DNA of 13,041 bases from Alphaproteobacteria bacterium (lineage in GTDB: Bacteria; Myxococcota_A; UBA796; GCA-2862545). The number at the start of each line of letters is the position of its first letter. The first letter of the stretch is position 1. Below the pieces are notes generated by a model. That model was given only the letters and a program-made list of their open reading frames with translations, searched no databases and was not told the origin of the DNA. Positions 6,009 through 12,406 of the stretch are shown here, in pieces. Location of the stretch: positions 1 through 13,041 of the forward strand of contig JACKEQ010000071.1 of the NCBI GenBank assembly GCA_020632885.1. Reading direction: 5' to 3'. The position numbers and the translations under genes were made by a program.

Positions 6009-9000
6009 GTGTCGGAGACCGCCTCTGAAATCCCACCGGGCACACGGGTAGGCCCCTACGTGATCCGCGGCCCCCTCGGGAAGGGAGGGCACGCGCGCGT
6101 CTACGTGGCGACGGACCGGCGGGGGCGGGAGTACGCCGTGAAGGTGCGTCGGCGGGGCCAGGACGCCCTCGACCGCCGCTTCCTGCGCGAGTTCGAGTCG
6201 ATGCGGCTCCTGCGGCTCCCCGGCGTCGTCCAGGTCCACGAGGCCGGAATCGAGGAGGACTACCTCTGGTTCTCCATGGACATCGTGCGCGGCCAGCCCT
6301 TCCTGCGCGTGCTGCTCGCGGAGCCCGACCCCCAGGCCCGCATCCGCATGATGGTGGAGCGAGGGCGAGAGCTCTTCCTGATCCTCGGGCGTCTGCACGA
6401 CGCCGGGTTCGTCCACCGCGACGTGAAGCCCAGCAACGTGCTCATCAGCGACGAGGGGCGCGTGTGCGTGCTCGACTTCGGCATCGGGCGCTACTTCTCC
6501 ACCTCCGACACCCTCTCCCAGTCCGGCGAGATCCTCGGCACCGTGCCCTACATGGCCCCCGAGCAGCTCGCAGGCCTGCCGATCGACGCCCGCATCGACA
6601 TCTTCGCGGCCGCCACGATGCTCTGGGAGTGCCTGTGCGGCAAGCGCCCCAAGCCGCTCACCACGATCGGCTGGATCCCCCGCATCTGCCTCGAGCGGCT
6701 GGAGCCCCTCGCCGTCCGCTACCGCGAGGTGCCGCTCGCCCTCTCGAGCCTCGTGGAGGACATGCTGGCCGTCGATCCCGTCGACCGGCCCGAGGCCAAC
6801 GAGGCCGTCCGCCGCTTCGAGGCCATCCTGGACGGCACCTCGCCGCCCGTGTGGCCCACACCGCCCTTCGCGGACCCCGGAGACTGGTGGACCCCGCTGG
6901 AGGCCGCGCTGGGCCGGCAGGATCAGCCGTCGGTGTGGATCCTGGAGGGCCCGCACGGCTCCGGCAAGCGCCGGATCGCCGAGCAGCTCCACCGCACCGG
7001 GCTGATGTCGGGCATCTGGCCGATCCACCTGCACTGCCGGGTGGACGCCGTGGGCGCCCCGATCCTCCAGTTCCTCGAGCGCATCACCCGGTCCCTCGAC
7101 GACGCGTCCCTCGCCCGCGTCATCGGCGAGGAGGGCGAGATGCTCCGGCGCATGTGGCCCAACCTGGCCCTGGCCGTCGGGGAGGGCAGCGAGCCGCCGT
7201 CCACGAGCGAGGTGGCCGCGGCGGTCACCAAGGTGGTGCGGCGGTTCGCGGACCACCACCCCACCCTGCTCGTCGTGCACGGGCTGGAGCGCGTGGACAC
7301 CCTGACCGCGCGCACGCTGTCGTCCCTCGCGAAGGAGGCGAGCGACACCCTCGGGCTCGTCGTGCTCCACGAGAACCGCTGGTCCACGTCCCTGTCCCGC
7401 CGCACGCTCACGGCGCTCACGGCGAACGGCGGCGTGGCGGTGGAGGTCCAGCCCCTCACACCGGCGACGGTGCAGGAGATCGTCACGTCGCTCTGCCCGG
7501 CCGCCCCGCCCTCGGAGGCCATCTCGGCCCGGACGCCGCACGAGGCGTGCGAGATCGGCTGGGCCCGACTGGCCGCCTGGCGTGGGGAGGTCTTCCAGCC
7601 CGACGTCGCGGGGCTCGAGCCCCTCGCGGTCCGCGCGGCCCCCCTGCCCTCGCTCACGGCCCGCCAGGTCCTCCCGCCGTCCGCCTTCTCGAGCCCGTGG
7701 GTGAAGGTCGACGACGGGCGGGTGTCGCTCCACGGGCGCACGGCGCTGGAGCTCGTGCGCTCCCGGCTCGTCGAGCTGGCCGGTCCCGCCCGGGAGACCG
7801 CGGTGGCCATGGGCAACACGCTCTCCGAGGCCGACCACGACGAGCTCGCGGCGTTCTGGCTGCTCGCCGGCGACCCCGGTCGCGCGTGGGCCCCGGCCGC
7901 TCGGGCTGCCGTGCTCGCCGAGCGGCGCGGCGTCTACGCGAAGGCCCGCCGGCTGCTCCTGCTCCTCGACACGCTGCCCCTGCCCGGCGAGAACGTCGAC
8001 CACGGGCGCTTCGAGGTCGCCTTCGTCCAGGCGCGGGTCGCCCTGCGGACCGACGTCGCGGTGCGCACGTCCCTCGTGGAGTTCTGCGAGCACCTCGCGT
8101 CCACCGAGGAGGAGCGCCTGCTCGCACGCGTCCTCCGCGCCGAGTACGCCCTGCGGGAGGGTGGCGTGCGGCCGGCCCTGGTGGCCAGCCTCCGGGTCGC
8201 GTCGGCCGAGGGCGCCAGCGCCACCACACGCGTCCGGGCGCTCCTGGTGGCCATCCAGTGCCGCATCATGCTCGGCCACAACCGCGACGCGCTGCGGGCG
8301 TTGAAGCGCGTCGAGGAGGTCCTCGCGGCCGACCCCGATCCCCTCGACGTCGTTCGCGTGCTGCGCTGGAAGACCGAGATCGCCTACGCGGCTGGCAAGC
8401 TGGACGCGACGCGCAAGCTCGCCATGGCCACCATCCGGCGCAGCCACGGGCTCGGCTACCTCCGCGGCGTGGCCTACGCGTCCAGCCGCCTGGGCATGGT
8501 GCTCCGGAGCCTGGGCCACCGACGCCAGGCCGAGTCCTACACGCGCAGCGCCCGCGAGGCGTCCCAGGAGACCGGCGACGTCTATCTCTCGGCCGAGACC
8601 GGCCTGGCGCTGGCCACCCTGCTCGCCGAGCGCGGGGAGACCGCGGGCGCCCGGCAGGTCCTCGACCAGACCGTGCACCAGATCCGCGCCCTCCGCCTCG
8701 ACCACCTGCTCGCGTCCGCCATGCGCGTCGCCCTCCTGCTCGCCGCCCTCCAGGGCAACACCGCCGAGGCGCAGGTGGCCCACCAGACCCTCCAGGAGCT
8801 CCAGCACGCGGACCCCGAGGTGCCGGCGACCCTCGTGCGCTGGTGGCGCCAGCAGAGCGAGGTGGACCGCGCCCTCGAGGTGGAGGCGCCCAACGCGGAC
8901 ACGTACGGTCACACCCTCTTCCTCCTGGAGCGCGCGCGTGCCGCGGTGAGCGGAGGTCACGACGACCTCGCGCTGGAGCAGGGCCACGCGGGCCTGGAGG

Positions 9001-9320
9001 AGGCGCGGGCCAACAGCTACGCGGAGCTCGAGATCTACGCCAGGCTCATCCTGGGCGCCGTGGAGCCGCTGGAGGAGGAGGCCTGGATGGACCTCATGGA
9101 GTCGGCCTCCAAGACCCTGAACACCGAGACCTACCTCGGGGCCCTCGAGATGCACGCCCGCCGGCTGACCCAGCTCGGCGAGGACCGGGAGGCCAAGCGC
9201 CAGTGGCGCACGCTCCAGGCGCGGAGCGAGGAGCTCGGCTACCGGCCGGGCATGGAGGAGGCGTTCTTCTGGCTGTCCGAGGGTGAGCTCACCTACACGA
9301 ACATGATCCGCCAGAGCTGA
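6009..9320 (+). CDS. Ser/Thr protein kinase with degenerate P-loop ATPase and TPR-like C-terminal half
   Basis: This 1103-aa protein starts with GTG, giving an N-terminus just before the kinase fold. The kinase domain (about 14-275) is complete: LGKGGHARVY glycine loop, Lys45 in YAVKV, HRDVKPSN (Asp138), LDFG (Asp156) and MAPE (183-185). It should be active and of the RD type. Residues about 290-520 resemble the AAA_16/STAND-like ATPase seen in myxobacterial kinases. Its Walker A, GPHGSGKR (314-321), has Arg instead of Ser/Thr, and the Walker-B-like strand LLVVHGLERVD (420-430) has no acidic pair. From about 600 to the end it is helical with TPR-like repeats, for example residues around 'LALATLLAERGETAGARQVL'. 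No TM segment is evident, so it is cytoplasmic. By analogy to PknK-like proteins the tail would sense or scaffold partners and control the kinase; the signal is unknown. It lies 25 bp after the PP2C fusion gene. Confidence 0.93.
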   Translation: MSETASEIPPGTRVGPYVIRGPLGKGGHARVYVATDRRGREYAVKVRRRGQDALDRRFLREFESMRLLRLPGVVQVHEAGIEEDYLWFSMDIVRGQPFLRVLLAEPDPQARIRMMVERGRELFLILGRLHDAGFVHRDVKPSNVLISDEGRVCVLDFGIGRYFSTSDTLSQSGEILGTVPYMAPEQLAGLPIDARIDIFAAATMLWECLCGKRPKPLTTIGWIPRICLERLEPLAVRYREVPLALSSLVEDMLAVDPVDRPEANEAVRRFEAILDGTSPPVWPTPPFADPGDWWTPLEAALGRQDQPSVWILEGPHGSGKRRIAEQLHRTGLMSGIWPIHLHCRVDAVGAPILQFLERITRSLDDASLARVIGEEGEMLRRMWPNLALAVGEGSEPPSTSEVAAAVTKVVRRFADHHPTLLVVHGLERVDTLTARTLSSLAKEASDTLGLVVLHENRWSTSLSRRTLTALTANGGVAVEVQPLTPATVQEIVTSLCPAAPPSEAISARTPHEACEIGWARLAAWRGEVFQPDVAGLEPLAVRAAPLPSLTARQVLPPSAFSSPWVKVDDGRVSLHGRTALELVRSRLVELAGPARETAVAMGNTLSEADHDELAAFWLLAGDPGRAWAPAARAAVLAERRGVYAKARRLLLLLDTLPLPGENVDHGRFEVAFVQARVALRTDVAVRTSLVEFCEHLASTEEERLLARVLRAEYALREGGVRPALVASLRVASAEGASATTRVRALLVAIQCRIMLGHNRDALRALKRVEEVLAADPDPLDVVRVLRWKTEIAYAAGKLDATRKLAMATIRRSHGLGYLRGVAYASSRLGMVLRSLGHRRQAESYTRSAREASQETGDVYLSAETGLALATLLAERGETAGARQVLDQTVHQIRALRLDHLLASAMRVALLLAALQGNTAEAQVAHQTLQELQHADPEVPATLVRWWRQQSEVDRALEVEAPNADTYGHTLFLLERARAAVSGGHDDLALEQGHAGLEEARANSYAELEIYARLILGAVEPLEEEAWMDLMESASKTLNTETYLGALEMHARRLTQLGEDREAKRQWRTLQARSEELGYRPGMEEAFFWLSEGELTYTNMIRQS

Positions 9321-9323
9321 CGC

Positions 9324-9953
9324 CTACCCAGGGTTCCGGTACACCCGGCGCGCCCGGACGCTCACCACGCGGTCCTCCTCCACGACGTACCCGGAGAGGA
9401 ACCCGCCGTACACGCAGCCGCTGTCGAGGCCGACGACCCACGGAAGCCCGTTCCGCTCGACCCGGACGAGGCCGCGGATGGCGTCGTGGCCGAAGATCAC
9501 GGGCCTCTCACCCCGGTAGTCCGCCCACCAGCGCAGACCCCGGGCCTGGTGCTCGTAGCGCCGCAGGTAGGTGGCCGTGTGACGGTCGGTCTGCGCGGGG
9601 TCGCCGCTGGGATGCAGGGCTGCGTGGACGACGGTGAACGGGCCTGCCTGCACGGTGAGGGGGCGTGTGCCGAGCCAGCGCCGCCAGCCCCGGTCGCGGG
9701 CGTCCAGGGAGGCCACCACGACCTGGGCGTGCACGTCACGCCGGCGCTCGCCGTCGAGCACCTGGAGCAGACGGTCGTCGTGGTTGCCGATCACCACCTC
9801 GTGGTCGCGCACCTGGTCGTAGACCCCGACCGGATCGGGGCCCTTCGTGAACAGGTCGCCCACCATCACGACCCTGTCGGGCCGGACGGAGGCGAGCAAC
9901 GCGCGGAGCTCGTCCGCGCAGCCGTGGACGTCCCCGACGACGAGGGTCGCCAT
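9324..9953 (-). CDS. PPP-family metallophosphatase (ApaH/PrpE-like)
   Basis: This 209-aa protein has the full set of calcineurin-like PPP motifs: GDVHG (Asp8, His10), GDLFTKGPD (32-40), GNHD (56-59), VVHAAL (His110), FGHD (His156) and LDSGCVYGG (176-184). Relatives hydrolyse bis(5'-nucleosyl) polyphosphates symmetrically, remove phosphate from Ser/Thr proteins or act on RNA 5' ends; the substrate cannot be decided here. The second motif departs from the common GDLVNRGPDS, with Thr-Lys replacing Asn-Arg. It is cytoplasmic. The ATG follows the lipoprotein stop by 2 nt (TAGGGATG), with no real Shine-Dalgarno, so it is probably translationally coupled. Its stop codon is 3 bp from that of the convergent kinase gene. 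A functional link to that kinase is possible but not shown. Confidence 0.9.
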   Translation of the reverse strand: MATLVVGDVHGCADELRALLASVRPDRVVMVGDLFTKGPDPVGVYDQVRDHEVVIGNHDDRLLQVLDGERRRDVHAQVVVASLDARDRGWRRWLGTRPLTVQAGPFTVVHAALHPSGDPAQTDRHTATYLRRYEHQARGLRWWADYRGERPVIFGHDAIRGLVRVERNGLPWVVGLDSGCVYGGFLSGYVVEEDRVVSVRARRVYRNPG

Positions 9954-9955
9954 CC

Positions 9956-10573
9956 CTACTTCGCTTTCTGCCCACGCGGGTTGTGCGGGTTGCCCATGCG
10001 CTCACGGAAGGTGGGCGGCTTGGGCGGCGGAGGTGCAGGCGGGGGCGCCGGACGCACCGTGGACGCGCGGGGCGCGGGGATGCTGGGATCGCGACAGGTG
10101 GCTCCGTCGGCGATGGACTCCACCGTGCCCTTGCGCATCTCGCAGTTGGCCGCGGCGACGCTCTCCCAGGTGAAGCCCTTCGAGAGGTCCGCGGGGTCCT
10201 TCGCGTACTTGCAGCACACGGGCGCACACTCCGCCGAGCTGATGAACTCGGGGTTGTGGTCGGCGTACTTCTGCGCACACTCGGCGGGGTTGTCGATGAG
10301 GTCGTGGGTCTTGCCCAGCGGCCCGTCGTACTGGCAGCACCACGTGTCGCCGGCGGCCCCGCCGGCACCGTCCGGATCGGGGGTCTCGACGTTGCCGGCG
10401 TCGGGCGGAGCGGCGTCGGGCTCCGGCGCGTCCGCGGGCACGGCGAGGGGTGCTGGGGCCTCGGGAGCAGGCGCGCTGCCGACGGAGGCCGGCCCCATGG
10501 GGGTCTCGCCGCCCGTGCAGGCGAGGACGAAGGCGAGGGTTGCGGCCAGCGTGGCCTGAGAGAGCTTGGACAA
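9956..10573 (-). CDS. Cys-rich lipoprotein with a duplicated four-cysteine module
   Basis: This 205-aa protein belongs to no family I recognise. TTG at 10573 is chosen because AGGAGA lies 7 nt upstream and it gives a compact lipoprotein signal (LAATLAFVLAC), with lipidated Cys19. A Pro/Ala/Asp-rich linker follows. The globular part has two similar modules. The first is CCQY...C...C with spacing CC-x18-C-x16-C; the second is CCKY...C...C with spacing CC-x22-C-x15-C. Eight cysteines in an exported protein suggest four disulfides. The C-terminus is Pro-rich and then basic (RERMGNPHNPRGQKAK). The gene lies between the DsbA/HCCA-isomerase-like gene (47 bp upstream) and the PPP phosphatase (2 bp downstream). 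A thioredoxin-fold neighbour is suggestive for disulfide formation, but that protein appears cytoplasmic. Function unknown. Confidence 0.82.
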   Translation of the reverse strand: MSKLSQATLAATLAFVLACTGGETPMGPASVGSAPAPEAPAPLAVPADAPEPDAAPPDAGNVETPDPDGAGGAAGDTWCCQYDGPLGKTHDLIDNPAECAQKYADHNPEFISSAECAPVCCKYAKDPADLSKGFTWESVAAANCEMRKGTVESIADGATCRDPSIPAPRASTVRPAPPPAPPPPKPPTFRERMGNPHNPRGQKAK

Positions 10574-10580
10574 TGCGGAG

Positions 10581-10586
10581 TCTCCT
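10581..10586 (-). promoter_or_regulatory. Shine-Dalgarno site selecting the TTG start of the lipoprotein
   Basis: On the minus strand this reads AGGAGA, 7 nt before TTG at 10573. No ATG or GTG gives an equally good signal peptide, so this site supports the TTG start. Confidence 0.65.
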
Positions 10587-10620
10587 GACCGGGAGAGTGT
10601 GTGCCGACCGACACCCCGCG

Positions 10621-11787
10621 TCAAGCCTGCAGTCCCTCCAGCTCCGCGATCAGCGGGAGGCGGTCCTGACCCCAGAACAACCCGAGGGCGTGGAGGTAGC
10701 TCGGTGCGCCGGGGACCCCGACGGACACGGCGCGCTCCGTGTTCTCGCGGAGCCTGGCCTTCACGGCGGGGTCGTCTGCGCCCGCCACCAGGTCCAAGCC
10801 CGCCAGACCCGCGCTGTCGAGCACCTCGCGAAGCACGTCGGGATGGCCGGTGTCCAGGCCGTCCGCCCAGGTCGCCGCATAGATCGGGCCCGTGGCGGCG
10901 GGCTCCTGGAGGGCCACCCGGAGCGGCAGCACCGACCGGAGCGGGAACACCGGCGAGAACCGGAACGGCAGACCGCGCATCTCCGCCTGCTGCTCGACGT
11001 CGCGGAGGGTCCAGGCGCGGCGCGCCTCTCCGAAGGAGGCGATGGGGACGACGGGGGTCCCGAGCGTCTGGAACAGGGCCCCGAGCAGCATGGGCCGCAG
11101 GGTGACGTCGGGACGCCCGAGGAGCGGGACGGTCCCGAGGTAGCTGTAGGGGCTCGAGAAGTCGTGGAAGACCTCGAGGGGGCCGGTGGGCTCCAGGGGC
11201 GGCAGGGGCAGCCCCAGGGCGTGGCGCACGGCGATCACGCGGTCGGAGCCCCAGAACAGGCGGCCACCCGCGAACATGCCGGGGGCGCCGAACACACCGC
11301 GGTCCACCGCCTCGGTGGTGCTCGCGAACAGCCCGTCCCGCGCGCCCTCCACGTCGTCCCAGGTGAGGCCGAAGGGCGCGATGAGCCGCTCCAGGACGTC
11401 CTGGTGGGCGATCTGGGCGCCCTCGGTCCAGTAGGCGCGCCAGAGCACGCGTGCGAGATCGGGCCGGCGGTCGGGGGCCACGGCGACCAGCGCCCGCATC
11501 GCGTTCACCGTGCGCCGCGGGTGGTCGGGCGGGTAGCGGATCGACAGGCCGAGGGCGCTGGCCTGACGGTCGAGGTCGGCCTGGATGTGCGCGACCTTGG
11601 CCGGGGCCATCGCATCCATGGGCCGATCCGCCTGCCCGACCGCGCGGAGCACACCCCCGAGGAGCATGGGGCGCCAGCGGATCACCAGCTCGCCCGCCGC
11701 CTCCATCCGCATCAGGCGCTCTGCCGCGATCCAGGCGTAGGGGCACACGACGTCGAAGAAGAGCTCGACCTCCGGACGGTCACCCAC
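10621..11787 (-). CDS. Tandem DsbA-like / 2-hydroxychromene-2-carboxylate isomerase-like protein
   Basis: This 388-aa protein is made of two thioredoxin-fold DsbA/HCCA-isomerase-like domains; typical family members have a single domain of about 200 aa. Domain 1 (about 6-195) begins VELFFDVVCPYAWIA and ends GVFGAPGMFAGGRLFWGSDR. Domain 2 (about 205-388) begins LEVFHDFSSPYSYLG and ends GVPGAPSYLHALGLFWGQDR. At the active-site position domain 1 has Cys15 (CPYA) and domain 2 has Ser212 (SPYS), the Ser being usual for glutathione-dependent HCCA isomerases. Neither has CxxC. No signal peptide, so it is cytoplasmic. The GTG at 11787 is chosen because it precedes the first strand and overlaps the TetR stop by 8 bp (GTGGGTGA), implying coupling. 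A role in aromatic degradation or glutathione-linked chemistry is family inference; no degradation genes are nearby. Confidence 0.88.
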   Translation of the reverse strand: MGDRPEVELFFDVVCPYAWIAAERLMRMEAAGELVIRWRPMLLGGVLRAVGQADRPMDAMAPAKVAHIQADLDRQASALGLSIRYPPDHPRRTVNAMRALVAVAPDRRPDLARVLWRAYWTEGAQIAHQDVLERLIAPFGLTWDDVEGARDGLFASTTEAVDRGVFGAPGMFAGGRLFWGSDRVIAVRHALGLPLPPLEPTGPLEVFHDFSSPYSYLGTVPLLGRPDVTLRPMLLGALFQTLGTPVVPIASFGEARRAWTLRDVEQQAEMRGLPFRFSPVFPLRSVLPLRVALQEPAATGPIYAATWADGLDTGHPDVLREVLDSAGLAGLDLVAGADDPAVKARLRENTERAVSVGVPGAPSYLHALGLFWGQDRLPLIAELEGLQA

Positions 11788-12406
11788 GCTGCACCGCGAT
11801 GACGGCGAAGGTGTCGCGCAGGTCGGCGTAGGTCTGGTCGACGGCGAGCAGGGCATCCTCGTCGCGGGCGTACGCGAGCTCCACGATGAGCCCGTACATC
11901 GAGACCCGGACGAGCCGTGCCAGCCGGCCCGGCGAGACCTCCATGGCCGCGAGATCGTCCGCGAACACGGTGCCGATGCCCTTCTCGAGGAGCTCCATGC
12001 TCTCGCCGACGAACTCCTCCAGGTAGGTCTTGATGGGCCCCCGATGCGCGCCGAGGGCCAGGATCTCCACCATGAACGGCGCCCACGTGCGCATCTCGCG
12101 CAGCGCCTCCCAGAGGTTGTCGAGCACCTCGAGCGCCCCGTCCATGCCCCGCTGGCCGGCCTGGTGGCGCTCCTCGAACCGGCTGTGGATCTGCCGGAAG
12201 GTGGCCCGCTGGGCCTCGATGAGCAGGTGCTCCTTGCTGTCGAAGTGGTAGTGCAGGAGCCCCTTGCTCACGCCCGCCGCGCGGGCCACAGCGCTCATCG
12301 AGGCGCCCTGGAAGCCCTCGCGGCCGAAGATGCGGGCGGCGGCGTCGAGGATGCGCTTGATGCTCCGCGCGCCGCGCGGGTTTCCGGTCTTCTCGTCGTC
12401 GGCCAT
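11780..12406 (-). CDS. TetR/AcrR-family transcriptional regulator
   Basis: This 208-aa protein has the normal size for the family. The N-terminal helix-turn-helix covers about residues 15-60: ILDAAARIFGREGFQGASM, then SAVARAAGVSKGLLHYHFDSKEHLL, a canonical TetR_N pattern. The C-terminal helical ligand domain (about 70-208) is typical but gives no ligand clue. TetR regulators usually repress nearby genes until a small molecule binds. The ATG overlaps the stop of the upstream DNRLRE gene (TGATG), and its own stop overlaps the start of the tandem DsbA/HCCA-isomerase gene. It therefore sits inside a coupled cluster and probably controls that cluster, including itself. No operator palindrome is visible before it, because its upstream DNA is coding; the operator would lie at the cluster promoter beyond the window. 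Confidence 0.94.
   Translation of the reverse strand: MADDEKTGNPRGARSIKRILDAAARIFGREGFQGASMSAVARAAGVSKGLLHYHFDSKEHLLIEAQRATFRQIHSRFEERHQAGQRGMDGALEVLDNLWEALREMRTWAPFMVEILALGAHRGPIKTYLEEFVGESMELLEKGIGTVFADDLAAMEVSPGRLARLVRVSMYGLIVELAYARDEDALLAVDQTYADLRDTFAVIAVQRG

Noticed and set aside
3389..6043. Very long open frame on the minus strand opposite the PP2C fusion gene
   Set aside because: Its translation is low-complexity (Gly/Arg/Val/His rich) with no domain, while the plus strand encodes clear PP2C motifs. High GC keeps stop codons rare in this antisense frame.
5958..9155. Open frame of over 1000 codons on the minus strand opposite the kinase gene
   Set aside because: Its composition is biased and featureless, and the plus strand has intact kinase motifs. 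It is a GC-driven shadow, not an antisense gene.
2191..9320. An anti-phage defence system (dNTP-depleting HD enzyme plus kinase/ATPase)
   Set aside because: HD dNTPases and kinases occur in defence, but no defence-specific effector, mobile element or island signs are present. The HD protein resembles the housekeeping-type family and the base composition is uniform.
9486..10559. Plus-strand open frames over the PPP phosphatase and lipoprotein genes
   Set aside because: They show no recognisable motifs and no ribosome site, and they overlap two well-supported minus-strand genes completely.
10621..11787. Classical periplasmic DsbA disulfide oxidase serving the Cys-rich lipoprotein
   Set aside because: There is no signal peptide and neither half has a CxxC motif, so disulfide oxidation in the periplasm is unlikely.
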